The notes: generated by a model not told the origin, from the letters alone. A stretch of 33,901 nt of DNA from Bacteroidales bacterium (GCA_013138975.1 WTBR01000207.1:1-33901), one strand, 5' to 3'; positions 26,101 through 29,632 are shown, counted from the stretch's first letter. Numbers and translations are program-made.

Positions 26101-29100
26101 AGTTTTGAATATTGCACCAAACTATTCAAAGCCGAAACAATAGATCGATTTATAGTATATTTTAAACAAATAGTAGGTCAATTAGCAAGAAAGCCGGAGA
26201 TTAAAATATCTGCAATAGATATATTAACCGAAGAAGAGAAACATCAGTTGCTGTATGATTTTAATGATACAAAAGCAGAATATCCAAAAGATAAGACAGT
26301 ACATCAATTATTTGAAGAACAGGCAGAAAGAACACCCGAAAATGTGGCAGTTAGTTGTGACGGCAATGATTTTATATACAGTGAATTAAACAGAAAAGCT
26401 AATGTTATTGCTAATCATATACGAGATATTGGAATAGATAGAGATGATATTGTTACCATATTCCTTGATCGTTCCATTGAGACAGTATCTTCTATGCTAG
26501 GAGTGTTAAAATCGGGTGGGGCATATCTTCCGCTAGATCCTGATTATCCTGATGAAAGGATAGATTTTATATTAAATGATAGCCGCTCAAAAATAGTAAT
26601 AAGCACAAAAGAACTTTCAACGAGAATTGAATTTGATGGAAATATAATATGTGTAGAAGAGATGTCGGAATTAGAGAATAATTTTTCTAATATCGAGATA
26701 ATTAATAAACCATCCGATTTGTGTTATATTATTTATACTTCAGGTACAACCGGCATACCTAAAGGAGTTATGGTAGAACATAAAAATCTTGTACGATTAT
26801 TTTTTAATGAAAAGTTTCAATTCGACTTTAATGAAAAAGATATTTGGACAATGTTCCATTCACATTGTTTTGATTTTTCAGTATGGGAAATGTACGGAGC
26901 ATTACTTTATGGAGGTAAATTAATTGTTATTCCAAAAATAGTAGCAAAAGACGTAGAAGAATATTATAAATTACTTAGTGAAGAAAAAGTTACGGTTTTA
27001 AATCAGACCCCATCAGCATTTTATAATTTATCGGAAATAGCCTTGCAGAAGCCGGGTAAATCCTTAGATAATTTAAGGTATGTAATATTTGGAGGAGAAG
27101 CTTTAAAACCAAATAAATTGGCAGAATGGTTTAATATTTATTCCGATGTTAAACTAATTAATATGTATGGAATAACAGAGACAACAGTCCATGTTACATA
27201 TAAAGAAATAGGCAATAATGAAATAGCAAATAACATAAGTAACATTGGTACCTCAATACCAACACTAACAACTTATGTAGTTGATAATAATTTAAAATTA
27301 GTTCCAAAAGGAGTTGCAGGGGAATTATTAATAGGAGGAGAAGGACTTAGTCGAGGTTACCTGGGAAGAGAGGATCTAACAAAAGAGAAGTTTATAAAGA
27401 ATCCACATAATTCAGAAGAACGATTATATCGTTCTGGAGATCTTGTAAAGATGTTATCAAATGGAGAGTTGGAATATCTTGGACGAATAGATGATCAGGT
27501 TCAATTAAGAGGCTTTAGGATAGAATTAGGCGAGATAGAAAATACACTGCTAAAACATGAAAGTATAAACGAATGTGCTGTTTTAGCTAGAGAAGAAAAT
27601 GGCGATAAGTACCTATGTGCATATATTCTTAGTAAGGAAAAACTAAGTCACGAAGATCTAAGAGCTTATATTTCAGCACAAATCCCGGATTATATGGTTC
27701 CATCTTATTTTGTTCAATTAGACGAGCTTCCACTAACAAGCAATGGAAAAGTAAATCGTAAATTACTGCCATCGCCGGAAATAAAAGCAGGTGATAACTA
27801 TGTTGCACCGAAAACAAAAGAAGAAAGCCTATTAGTTGATGTATGGTCAAAAGTACTAGGGGTTGAAGGAATAGGAGTTACCGATAATTTTTTCAGTTTA
27901 GGAGGCGATTCCATAAAAACTATCCAGATACAGGCCAGACTGAATTCAGCAGGATTTAAAATAAGTGTAAAAGATATTTTCTTAAATCCAATAATTTCTG
28001 ATTTGGCACCAAAGATGATACATAAATCGAATGAGGTATCCCAGGAAGTTATAATTGGAGAATTTAAATTAAGCCCTATACAATATTACTTTTTGAGTGA
28101 TGAAACAGAACAACATCATTTTAATCAATCAGTAATGTTGCATTCAGAAGAATACCTGGAAGAAGAAAAAATACAAACCGTATTTCGAAAATTACAGGAG
28201 CACCATGATGCATTAAGAATAACCTGTAATATTGACAATTCAAAAAAAGTAGTTGGTTTATACAATAATGGTATAGAAGATTTTCCTGTTTCTCTTCAAG
28301 TTTATGATTTCAGAGAAGAAAAAGAAGCTTCAGAAAAGATAACAACTTATGCAGATCAAATTCAAAGATCGATAAATTTGGAAACCGGGCCATTATTAAA
28401 GTTGGGATTATTTCATTTATCAGATGGAGATAGATTATTAATTGTTATTCATCATCTGGTAATTGATGGAATTTCATGGCGTATAATATTTGAAGATATA
28501 GAAGCGCTTTTTAAACAACTTAATAAGGGAGAAAAATTAACATTGCCATTAAAAAGTAATTCATTTAGAGAATGGTCAGCTAAATTAACAGAATATTCAA
28601 AGACTAGTCTATTTTTAAAAGAGAAATCCTATTGGAGAGATATTGTTCTAAATGAAGGTTTTTTATTAAATAGGCATATAGATAATGAAAATATAAAAGA
28701 TAATGATTTAGTCTACAAGGAATTTACACTGGACGAAATAGAAACTTCTAATTTGCTCACCAATACAAATGAAGTTTATGGTACAGAAATAAATGATATT
28801 TTATTGTGTGGATTAGGATATGGTGTTAAAAAAACTTTTGGCAACGAAAAAGTATTAATATCACTAGAGGGGCATGGTCGAGAGGATATTTCCTCTGATT
28901 TAGACATTAGTAGGACAATCGGATGGTTTACTACCGTCTATCCGGTGCTACTGGATATGAAACATACAGATGATATCTCACTACAAATAAGGAGTGTAAA
29001 AGTGAGTTTACATCAAATACCAAATAAAGGAATCGGTTTTGGCGTATTAAAATACTTAACACCACCGGAATTAAAAGATGATGTGAATTACGATATTGAA

Positions 29101-29436
29101 CCTCAAATAGAATTTAACTATTTAGGTCAGTTCGATTCGGATGTTGACCAGATGAGTCTATTTAACATTGCTAAAGAATCCGGGGGAAAGAGTATAAGTC
29201 CCAAAAGAAAAAATAAATGTGACTTTTCAATAGGAGGGATGATAGCCAATGGAAAGCTATCAGTTAATTTTACCTATAAGAAAAAGTATTATAGTGAAGA
29301 GATAATAATGAGCTTACTTGAAAACTATAAAAAATCATTATTAGAAATAATTAATCATTGTAAAGATTTAACATTTCAGGATAATATTATTTGCGAAGAT
29401 GATATTGAGGATGTTGCTGATGAAATTATCATCTAA
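2116..29436 (+). CDS. Giant eight-module non-ribosomal peptide synthetase, 9106 residues
   Basis: This is a cytosolic assembly-line enzyme of about 1 MDa. Domain order is C-A(MT)-T, six C-A-T modules and a final C-A-T-E. All eight C domains keep HHxxxDG, all eight A domains keep the A10 lysine (NGK), and all eight T domains keep the phosphopantetheine serine (GGHS or GGDS), so every module looks active. Codes read Cys-like, unassigned, Thr, Pro, Ile, unassigned, Gly, Thr. The protein starts directly with a C domain (residues about 10-445) without an initiating A-T pair or docking domain. It therefore either receives a fatty acid or continues a peptide from another protein. It ends with an epimerisation domain and an acidic tail and has no release domain. 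ATG 2116 is chosen because the C domain begins at once behind it. A second NRPS gene follows after 39 bases, probably in the same operon. Many open frames on the opposite strand inside it are incidental. Confidence 0.97.
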   Translation: MKKAFKLDKTNIEDIVDLSSLQEGILFYYLKDVSKNLYFVQLFLEIQGAVKFDYFREAWNKVIENNEMLRTVYRWEKLNKPVQVILKEKHANIRYYDLSKEENTLESEYQKIILKDSEEGFDLREVPFKLTLCKLKTDKYRLLISNHHIIYDGWSNGIILKEFLNYYKELVIGNSLKANKKTSFKNYLKLISKPSIEDKTFWKDYLNGYETNRVFRFRRNNLLSDKTNESFRHAISEEKVQLLKSYCETHRLTTADILYNAWGILLSKYSGIEDILFGTTVSGRNIKFEGIEQVVGLFINTIPLRISLPSEKSLLEIIKKNANHLRERVNFENVPLHEILNNSAYKGDELFESIFVIENYPLNKNNLQQGDGLAIKSFDIKESTNYKLTVSAFLSDEIEINFNFSNSDFDRIEIENINKHFVAILDSIINHEESNIQELELLSESDKHQILYDFNDTKSDYSKDKTLHQLFEEQVEKTPDNTAVVYQNKVLTYKELNSRSNKLAHYLISIGISGGCYVGVMLDRSIEMIIGVYGILKAGCAYVPLDMSIPQKRLEMILLDIKVGCLLTQQSKLNEIFNISWKLPELGNIILLDVNSESIPIELLNKEEVKGLWNYVSKRSTNWVTSGGFYSVYNNEPFSAIEVEEYRDNVLKMALSFIEENDSRVLEIGCGSGIIMDKLASHTKHYTGIDPSDVTQEINKERLKKHKITNVDLKVGFADEIDKLSGEYDIVIIASTVQFFPGIIYLKEIIKKSAELLDSSGVIIISDVMDPEQKDEYVKSIIDYREKHKKYNHLKTDFDSELYVHKNFFYDLQKDIPEIKSVDVKYRKDGFDNELKYRYDVILEKGIKEGFSKQKTNNISSLGVKTSWHIDNQSEFAVKTKRSSEEIAYIIYTSGSTGVPKGVYVKHKPVINVIEWVNKTFAISKKDRLIFVTSLTFDLSVYDIFGILASGASLSIVTQEDLLEPTRLIRSIYKEGISFWDSAPAFMQQLVPFIEKEQNNKINSLRLAFFSGDYTPLDLPDILKKVFNKIEVISLGGATEATIWSNYYPINKINPEWNSIPYGKPIQNSKYYILNDHLHLCPIGVCGELYIGGECLASGYINDEELTKSKFILNPFDTNALMYHTGDLARWLPDGNIEFLGRKDNQVKIRGFRIELGEIENVLHKNENIKDSIVLDIEENGDKYLCAYLVTEKYFNEEEIRRYLSENLPDYMIPSYFVALDTIPLTINGKVNRKALPLPEIKAGAGYIAPQTLIETKLVKIWSEVLNIASKEISTNVSFFELGGHSLKATILVSRIHKELEVQIELRNVFQSHTIQAQADLISSTESTSYFSIPKAKIQEYYPLSSSQRRLYLLQQMDMGSTAYNMLGLIAVPEAYDKHQIEDIFHQLIARHESFRTSFEVENEIPVQRIHSEVSFSIKEYQITSAELSKVREDFVKAFDLCQAPLLRVGYLEISDGDDMLLIDMHHIISDGRSHSILEEEFHQLIAGKDLEPLGLQYKDYSEWQNSEEQQERIKGQESYWLDKFAGELPVLELPIDNSRPVMQDFEGASVGFKLSEEETKIIHDLIKEQGLTLYMSLLSVFTILLSKLSGQDDIIVGSPIAARRHSNLEDIVGMFVNTLAIRSDVSGDKQLIDFLQEFKDNILEAYENQEYQFEDLVEKLIVNRDTGRNPLFDVMFSLLEGEFQEEKDSSKEELKHIQGISKFDLSLTALDLGSEIHLSFEYSTKLFNPETIERFINYFRQLIQSLSANQDQKIKDLTILPEEEKQQLLYKFNDTKRDYPKDKTIHQLFEEQEERTPNSVALVFEDQVLTYKELNSRSNQLANYLAKEGSGDSVIGILMNRSLDQYIAILGVLKMGKGYLPLDHLLPEARIKYMLSDSNVNLVLGNGENQLPGNWLLRFININSELITNEDIDYKKVLIKSTSLAYIIYTSGSTGNPKGVLVGHRGVVNLITNQYKDLNLTTDERILQFSNLIFDASIEQIWLALMKGNTLIVVDNSTLKDVNKMFNLINKLSITHLNSVPSYLNNLNIRNLKSIRRIVSGGESCSVSLAKKLISVPLYNQYGPTEITVTALKALITDLEVGRGRIPIGSPLNNTKVYILDEQNYLQAIGVSGELCISGVGLSEGYLNNPELTHEKFISHPFIKGELLYKTGDLVRWLPDGNIEFLGRLDHQVKIRGFRIELGEIESVLLKHDKLKECVVLAREENTDTYLCAYLVLKAQEKNIEQSLRLYLSGLLPDYMIPTYFVELEKIPQTTNGKIDRKSLPTPEIKAGEAYVAPQTFIESKLVKIWSEVLNIPVKEISTQAGFFELGGHSLKATVLVSRIHKELEVRLELRDVFQFQTVQGQVKLINSSESNSYFSIPKAKVKASYPLSSSQRRLYFLQQMDLGNVAYNMPGLIAVPKGQDKQKIKEVFDKLIARHENFRTSFEVENETPVQRIHSEASFSIKEYQITSTELSKVREDFIHAFDLSDAPLLRVAYLEISDGDDMLLIDMHHIISDGRSHSILKEEFYQLITGKDLEPLGLQYKDYSEWQNSEEQQERIKGQETYWLDKFADELPVLELPIDYSRPVMQNFEGASVGFKLSEEETKIIHDLGKEQGLTLYMSLLSIFTILLSKLSAQDDIIVGSPIAARRHSNLENIVGMFVNTLAIRSDVSGNKQLIDFLQEFKDNILEAYENQEYQFEDLVDQVVKERDISRNPIFDVMFNLLEVDSHEIKDLSNEDLIHIPGISKFDLSLSATDYGDQLLLSFEYCTKLFNTTSIDRFIRYFKRVIHQISSNPEILISEIDILCQEEKQQLLYDFNDNVAEYPRDKTIHQIFEEQVKRTPNKIALAFGDEKLSYNDLNEYSNQLANVLIDKSVQADEIVGLMIDRSFEMIIGILGILKAGGVYLPIDPDYPEDRIKYMLDDSKADFLITKNKFQEKVKSEIITIHFESEDISDSKSDNTGIISKPSDRAYIIYTSGTTGTPKGAMIEHRNVVRLFFNDKFQFDFGTEDVWTLFHSYCFDFSVWEMYGALLFGGKLVIVSKIVTKDPSEYRRLLIDENVTVLNQTPSSFYNLITEDLAIDGKNLELKYVIFGGEALKPIKLKNWREKYKDTKLINMYGITETTVHVTYKEITELEIENNDSNVGRPIPTLTTYILDRNQKLLPIGIPGEICVGGEGVCKGYLYREELTSEKFITNPYKQEEIIYRSGDLGKLTRNGDIIYLGRIDHQVKIRGFRIELGEIENQLLGINEITEAVVIDRTDNNDEKYLCAYYVKNHHIDKLESEIKDINSIKQLLSEKLPDYMIPSYFVELAELPLTGNGKIDQKSLPVPKIDLTEDYIAPRNKKERVLIEIWSEVLGVDQENISINSNYFNIGGDSMKAIRLLSRINKKLNGSLKIPDLYQNQTVFQLSERISVIEKDKGEELALKNIREEIEQLKVKILEDKDITDGDNIDDIYPMSDIEKGMIYSSLMHPESAIYHDQFAYQLGYTNFSYERFKKALSLIVDKHSILRTSFDMNNYEEPVQIVHKKNVLDLNETDISQVDKKSQEKHIMNFLKTDRSNPFNFSIAPLWRMRIFIVGSDNIVLTWSFHHSILDGWSNASLITEINNTYLELESNSDYVLENLKSSYKDYIIEHLYAKKDIEIQKYWKYKLSDYKRVVFPPLPEKLVEESCFKRIDQNIEESIFEKLKSVAARYNTSVKHLCFAAYTHMLNMFSYDNDFVVGLVCNNRPITEDGDKIIGCFLNTVPVRVNIPQNVSWKEYITLIDRNLVELKDYDKLSLFEIMKIVEEKSGEENPFFDTMFNYVDFHIYNEARKENVSLDLAKTKESNLQIKGYDNTNTLFDLTISATLGTFALGLAYSNKFIKDSDALKLAEYFIKILNKIIEAPESAINKNEIVSREEKLKLLYDFNDTKSDYPKDILIHSLFEQKVKETPESIALVHDDKTITYSCLNQRSNQIASLLRAKGIKPNDVVGLMADRSIEMIIGLLGIIKSGGAYLPIDVNYPDERKNYMLKNSGITYVLSAEEKCNFKEGTSETVEFINILSETINQYDNKDLEIVNSEADLLYVLYTSGSAGKPKGVMLEHRNLTNLIYSNEDTNLTFERVLQFTSISFDVSFQEIFSTLLSGGQLFLISEDKRQDINKLFELVGDESIETLFLPTSYTRFIFNEEREFLAIPKSIKHIITAGEQLVVSKQFIKYLQENRVYLHNHYGPTESHVVTKITLSPDEDIPEFPSIGKPIRNSSIYILDVSKKIQAIGIVGEVYIGGIQIGRGYFRNPELTKEKFISHPFKEGERLYRTGDLARWLTDGNIEFIGRVDFQVKIRGFRIELGEIESVLLNHDSIKGSVVLAREDNEEKYLCAYIVCDGELNQEELRTYMSAQLPEYMVPSYFVGLDELPLTSNGKVNRKDLPSPEIKAGHDYVAPSNEIEEKLVEIWSKVLKINKEDISATANFFAIGGHSLKATVLIGRIHKEIGVEFPLRDVFIHSSIKAQADQIEISKKKDFVSIPKAKEQSNYPLSPAQKRMYLLQKFDLESTAYNMPGIIPLGKVVDKSKIEEVFKQLIKRHESFRTSINIVDEEPVQLISKDVEFEIEELSIENTELENIRNKFIRSFDLSQAPFLRAAIVEIKGEESLLMIDMHHIISDGTTHTILGKEFQALLSGEELAPLALQYRDYSEWQNSKEQQELIKDQEQYWLNKFEGEIPVLTLPTDFVRPLIQRHEGATINFVLSKEETEELRFFTKENDLTLYMSLLSAFNILLTKLSGQDDIIVGTPIAGRNHADLENIVGMFINTLSIRNEVKGEETIQDFVSSLKQTVLGAYENQNYQFEDLVDRVSVERDTGRNPIFDVMFNLLDQTEHSGEIFGINNPEGLHQIGISRFDLTLIAEDYGEQLMLSFEYCTQLFKPETIDRFIVYFKEILGQIARKPEIKISAIDILTEEEKHQLLYAFNNTKAHYPIDKTIHQLFEEQVSKNPDSVLVSSGDVSISYNELNTRSNQLAWQLKELGVDVGDVVGLNTDRTEKLIIGILGILKCGAAYLPLNSTWPQERINFMLSDSCCTILIHGGTVIKSKEINCDLLEISNQELYKYPKENLELAIKSSNTVYIIYTSGTTGNPKGVLTTHMNVSRVVLDTEYISINSRDNILQLSSYTFDGSVFDIYGALLNGSGLVMINNDDLLDIGLLLDIISKKQISIFFLTTALFNTIVDYGMSKLKDLRKILFGGERISVQHTQKALEELGEGSLVHVYGPTETTVFASYHNINSIDEERETIPIGTPISNTSIYLFDSREQLVPKGVPGELYIGGYGNAKGYLNNVELTNNKFVINPYNAGDVLYRTGDLARFLPNGSIEFLGRIDQQVKIRGFRIELGEIESTLLKHEKIKESVVLAIEENNDKYICAYVVCKEEFNQEELRAYMSEQLPEYMVPSYFVELESLPLNANGKVNRKALPSPEIKAGDDYVAPSTEIEEKLVKIWSEVLNVPQEEISTTASFFAIGGHSLKATILTGKIQKVLDVDFPLRNVFSHASIKAQAKQIEKSTKKEFVSIPKAQEQSNYPLSPAQKRLYVLQQFDLESTAYNMPNIIPLGKEVNKLKIEAAFKQIIHRHESFRTSIIVIDEDPVQVISKDVKFELGELSIENTELETTHNSFIKPFDLSQAPFLRAAIVDIKGEDSLLMIDMHHIISDGTSHEILEKEFQALLSGEELAPLALQYKDYSEWQNSKEQQERVKDQEQYWLTKFEGEIPVLNLPIDYARPLVQSHEGATVNFVLSKEETERIRFFAEENDLTLYMSLLSVFSILLSKLSGQDDIIVGTPIAGRNHADLQNVVGMFINTISIRNEVKGEETVREFVSSLKQTVLGAYENQNYQFEDLVDKVTVERDTSRNPIFDVMFNLLNQAEYSGDLSGIDNENRIHTKGVSKFDLNLKAIDFGDQILLSLEYNTSLFSENSIDRIIYKLEKVVEYINKGDEKLKIKEIEIIPEKEKQVKLSYFNEKLEYRIRNNTVQGRLNESCNEFKDKIAIEIGDKYISYSELEARKKVVSNWILGKAIKKESLVGIIVDDRVQVIISILGILDSSCIFVPLDINLPDNRIKAMIESIGINYFVTCDKGLVKLNEILPEIKRENAFVYGNAVDIIDIDPYEDRSLCTDAIYIYFTSGSTGKPKPIVGKNESLVQFIDWEIEQIKVDKSFRVSQLASIGFDAFLKDIFVPLLSGGTVCIPHDKNIIIDEQGLTTWINHRMLTLVHCVPSVFKLFSNENVLSSYYRGLKYVLMAGEQISITDLANWYSIFGNKIQLVNLYGATETTLIRTFYFIKPEDIERSRLPIGQAIPGSRMLILDKYKNVCDAGILGELYLRTAYSTFGYYNDNKQTKEKFIKNPFISDDILLYRTGDVAVENIRGEIEIIGRIDHQVKIRGIRIELGEIESILLKHENIKESVVLAREENEDKYLCAYVICKEEFSHEELRAYMSTKLPDYMVPTYFVELESLPLNPNGKVNRKALPSPEVKAGDDYVAASNETEEKLVKIWSEVLKVPQEEISTTANFFAIGGHSLKATILTGKIQKVLDVEFPLREVFVHPSIKSQAKQIEKSTKKEFVSIPKAKEQSHYPLSPAQKRLYVLQQFDLNSTAYNMPNIISLVKKADKEKIEEVFKQLINRHESFRTSFILVDQEPVQFISKNVAFELGELSIENTEIEHTRNKFIQPFDLTKAPFLRVAIVDIKGEDSLLMIDMHHIISDGTSHAILEKEFQVLLSGEELAPLPLQYKDYSQWQNSKEQQELIKDQEQYWLTKFKGEIPVLNLPIDYVRPLMQSHEGATVNFVLNKEETEGIRIFTKENDLTLYMAVLSVFNILLSKLSGQEDIVVGTPIAGRNHADLENIVGMFVNTLSIRNEVQGEETVQEFVSSLKQTVLGAYENQNYQFEDLVNKVSVERDTSRNPIFDVMINLLNQVEHSGDISEIDNKNLIHTKGVSKFDLTLTAIDYEEQLLISFNYCTQLFKAETIDRFIAYFKQIVSQITKKTEIKISAINILTEEEKNQLLYEFNNTEAVYPKYKTIHQLFEEQVERTPGNVAVYCDGEEISYRDLSLRSNYLSNYLVRNVCDNKLIAIMSNRSIEMIVGIFGVLKSGHAYLPLDPKQPFERNKKILEESQTEVIIVDNNDFSFDDIKSINLSDENIYKENKTSDSNITKSSDLAYVIYTSGSTGVPKGVMISHENIVNFVIAMSSIFPEDEKGSVLSMTTISFDIFGLELYVPLLKGISMILAKDHESADIKLLASIIRNEQVSVLQLTPSRLSLILSDVNSTNVFENIKIVLVGGEELPISLLTALRDIYKGKIYNMYGPTETTIWSTFKDVSKDLSLNIGKPISNTQIYILNNSDKIQPIGVVGELCISGAGLARGYFKNSGLTAEKFIPHPFKEGERLYRTGDLARWLSDGNIEFLGRIDHQVKIRGFRIELGEIESVLLKHENIKESVVLAREENGDKYLCAYIVSKEELNHEELRAYTSVELPDYMVPSYFVELVSLPLNTNGKINRKALPSPQIKAGDDYVAPSTEIEEKLLEIWSEVLNVPQEEISTTTSFFAIGGHSLKATILTGKIQKVLDVDFSLREVFVYSSIKAQATQIEKSTKKEFVSIPKAKEQPSYALSSAQKRMYLLQQFDLESTTYNMPGVIPLGKEVDKSKIEVAFKQIIHRHESFRTSIIVVDENPVQVISKDVEFEIEELSIENTELENTRNKFIKSFDLSQAPFLRAAIVDIKGEDNLLMIDMHHIISDGISHTILEKEFLALLSGKELAPLPLQYKDYSQWQNSKEQQERVKDQEQYWLDKFEGEIPVLNLPSDYTRSLMQSHEGAKVSFVLSKEETEGVKSFTKENDLTLYMSLLSAFSVLLSKLSGQDDIVVGTPIAGRNHADLENIVGMFVNTLSIRNEVKGEETVREFVSSLKQTVLGAFENQNYQFEDLVDKVSVERDTGRNPIFDVVFNLLNQAEYRGEIFESNNLEYAHQSGISKFDLTFIAIDYGEQLMLSFEYCTKLFKAETIDRFIVYFKQIVGQLARKPEIKISAIDILTEEEKHQLLYDFNDTKAEYPKDKTVHQLFEEQAERTPENVAVSCDGNDFIYSELNRKANVIANHIRDIGIDRDDIVTIFLDRSIETVSSMLGVLKSGGAYLPLDPDYPDERIDFILNDSRSKIVISTKELSTRIEFDGNIICVEEMSELENNFSNIEIINKPSDLCYIIYTSGTTGIPKGVMVEHKNLVRLFFNEKFQFDFNEKDIWTMFHSHCFDFSVWEMYGALLYGGKLIVIPKIVAKDVEEYYKLLSEEKVTVLNQTPSAFYNLSEIALQKPGKSLDNLRYVIFGGEALKPNKLAEWFNIYSDVKLINMYGITETTVHVTYKEIGNNEIANNISNIGTSIPTLTTYVVDNNLKLVPKGVAGELLIGGEGLSRGYLGREDLTKEKFIKNPHNSEERLYRSGDLVKMLSNGELEYLGRIDDQVQLRGFRIELGEIENTLLKHESINECAVLAREENGDKYLCAYILSKEKLSHEDLRAYISAQIPDYMVPSYFVQLDELPLTSNGKVNRKLLPSPEIKAGDNYVAPKTKEESLLVDVWSKVLGVEGIGVTDNFFSLGGDSIKTIQIQARLNSAGFKISVKDIFLNPIISDLAPKMIHKSNEVSQEVIIGEFKLSPIQYYFLSDETEQHHFNQSVMLHSEEYLEEEKIQTVFRKLQEHHDALRITCNIDNSKKVVGLYNNGIEDFPVSLQVYDFREEKEASEKITTYADQIQRSINLETGPLLKLGLFHLSDGDRLLIVIHHLVIDGISWRIIFEDIEALFKQLNKGEKLTLPLKSNSFREWSAKLTEYSKTSLFLKEKSYWRDIVLNEGFLLNRHIDNENIKDNDLVYKEFTLDEIETSNLLTNTNEVYGTEINDILLCGLGYGVKKTFGNEKVLISLEGHGREDISSDLDISRTIGWFTTVYPVLLDMKHTDDISLQIRSVKVSLHQIPNKGIGFGVLKYLTPPELKDDVNYDIEPQIEFNYLGQFDSDVDQMSLFNIAKESGGKSISPKRKNKCDFSIGGMIANGKLSVNFTYKKKYYSEEIIMSLLENYKKSLLEIINHCKDLTFQDNIICEDDIEDVADEIII
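2143..6076 (+). other. Module 1: C - A(methyltransferase insert) - T, Cys-like
   Basis: C1 spans residues about 10-445 (NHHIIYDGW, His147-His148). It resembles the D-donor or starter class (SLQEGILF...) rather than the L-donor domains further on. The A domain begins near residue 466. After its A2 motif (KAGCAYVPLD, about 537-546) it is broken by a methyltransferase and resumes before A3 (YTSGSTGVPKG, about 892-902). Aligned with gramicidin synthetase A, the code is DLYDFSLIWK; the classical Cys code is DLYNLSLIWK, so 8 of 10 agree. A10 lysine is 1230. T1 has LGGHS with Ser1286. Because C1 is a true C domain and not a Cy domain, the Cys should be joined as an amide and not cyclised to thiazoline. 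Confidence 0.85.
3928..4665 (+). other. SAM-dependent methyltransferase inserted in adenylation domain A1
   Basis: Residues about 605-850 form a class I methyltransferase. The SAM-binding glycine loop VLEIGCGSG lies at 665-673, followed by the acidic end of strand 2 (GID) and the STVQFFPG motif typical of NRPS-embedded methyltransferases (usual form SVVQYFPS). It sits between A-domain motifs A2 and A3, not between A8 and A9 where N-methyltransferases usually sit. With a Cys-like A domain this resembles the interrupted Cys A domain of the thiocoraline synthetase TioS that S-methylates cysteine; the comparison is from memory. The likely product residue is S-methylcysteine. Another position of methylation or an inactive insert remain possible. 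Confidence 0.85.
6133..9160 (+). other. Module 2: C - A - T, substrate unassigned (perhaps Lys/Orn)
   Basis: C2 is of the L-donor type (YPLSSSQRRLY; MHHIISDG with His1466-His1467) and nearly identical to C3. The A domain starts near residue 1785 and has an intact YTSGSTGNPKG and A10 Lys2259. Its code is DAENVGQVTK. Glu at the third position with Gly at the sixth recalls Lys or Orn codes, which use an acidic residue to hold a side-chain amine, but there is no full match and I leave it open. T2 carries LGGHS with Ser2315. Confidence 0.75.
9217..12310 (+). other. Module 3: C - A - T, threonine
   Basis: C3 is an L-donor domain (MHHIISDG, His2495-His2496) and a close copy of C2. The A domain (from residue 2814) has the exact Thr code DFWNIGMVHK, read from FDFSVWEMY, VLNQTPS, VIFGGEA and NMYGITETTVH; A10 lysine is 3306. 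T3 carries GGDS (Ser3362), not the GGHS of most T domains here. GGDS is the form usually found before an E domain, yet no E domain follows. A linker of about 50 residues with a helical, charged stretch (residues about 3380-3430) leads to C4. Confidence 0.88.
12427..15550 (+). other. Module 4: atypical C - A - T, proline
   Basis: C4 (from about residue 3438) differs from the L-donor domains. It opens with DDIYPMSDIEKGMIYSSL and has SFHHSILDGWS (His3575-His3576), which places it with D-donor, dual or modified-residue C domains. The extra HHxxxxGD motif of dual condensation/epimerisation domains is not seen. The A domain (from 3905) has the code DVQFIAHVVK, which matches proline. Its phosphate loop reads SGSAGKPKG, with Ala4060 where nearly all A domains have Thr. 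A10 lysine is 4389; T4 has GGHS with Ser4445. Confidence 0.85.
15613..18670 (+). other. Module 5: C - A - T, isoleucine
   Basis: C5 is an L-donor domain (YPLSPAQKRMY; MHHIISDG, His4625-His4626) and belongs to a set of near-identical C domains (C5-C8 and the last one in the window). The A domain starts near residue 4946. Its code DGFFLGVVFK, read from FDGSVF, FFLTT, ILFGGE and HVYGPTETTVF, matches the Ile code of bacitracin synthetase except for one conservative change (Tyr to Phe). A10 lysine is 5425; T5 has GGHS with Ser5481. Confidence 0.87.
18721..21800 (+). other. Module 6: C - divergent A - T, substrate unassigned
   Basis: C6 begins as a normal L-donor domain (MHHIISDG, His5661-His5662), but from about base 19850 its end and the C-A linker no longer resemble the other modules. 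The A domain (from about residue 5981) lacks the shared DKTIHQLFEEQ opening, and its A3 motif reads FTSGSTGKPKPI, with Pro6144 instead of the usual Gly. The code read from GFDAFLKDIF, LVHCVPS, VLMAGEQ and NLYGATETTLI is DAKHLALLIK, with no confident match. Normal family sequence returns at about 21270 (GRIDHQVKIRG). A10 lysine is 6473; T6 has GGHS with Ser6529. Confidence 0.8.
21865..24905 (+). other. Module 7: C - A - T, glycine
   Basis: C7 is an L-donor domain (MHHIISDG, His6709-His6710). The A domain starts near residue 7030. Its code is DILQLGMIWK, read from FDIFGL, VLQLTPS, VLVGGEE and NMYGPTETTIW, which agrees with the Gly code DILQLGLIWK at nine of ten positions. The A3 motif YTSGSTGVPKG is intact, A10 lysine is 7504, and T7 has GGHS with Ser7560. 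Confidence 0.85.
24955..29380 (+). other. Module 8: C - A - T - E, threonine, epimerised to the D form
   Basis: C8 is an L-donor domain (MHHIISDG, His7740-His7741). The A domain (from residue 8061) has the exact Thr code DFWNIGMVHK and is a relative of A3; A10 lysine is 8545. T8 has GGDS (Ser8599), the usual form before an epimerase. The E domain (residues about 8650-9090) shows all core motifs: HHLVIDGISW (8779-8788), EGHGRE (8918-8923), RTIGWFTTVYPV, GIGFGVLKYL and NYLGQFD. The residue passed on should be D-configured (D-allo-Thr if only the alpha carbon is inverted). After it comes an acidic tail ending CEDDIEDVADEIII. Confidence 0.92.
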
Positions 29437-29475
29437 ATATTAACAAATGATTTAATGTTAAATTAAAATTACGAG

Positions 29476-29632
29476 ATGAAAAAGCTTTTAGAGGAATTAG
29501 AAAACCTAGATATAAGAATTAAATTAGAAGGTGATAATATCAAAATAATAGGGCTAAATAAAAAGGTACCTGCAAATATTATAGAAAAGTTAAAAAGGGA
29601 AAAAGCAAATCTGATTGATTACTTAAAAAATG
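29476..29632 (+). other. TubC-type N-terminal docking domain
   Basis: The first 52 residues (MKKLLEELENLDIRIKLEGD...) follow the pattern of the TubC N-terminal docking domain: a helix, a beta hairpin (IKLEGDNIKIIG), then helices rich in Lys ending in LIDYLK. These domains bind a short, often charged C-terminal tail of the partner upstream. The preceding NRPS ends in a strongly acidic tail, which fits the basic character of this domain. Confidence 0.8.
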
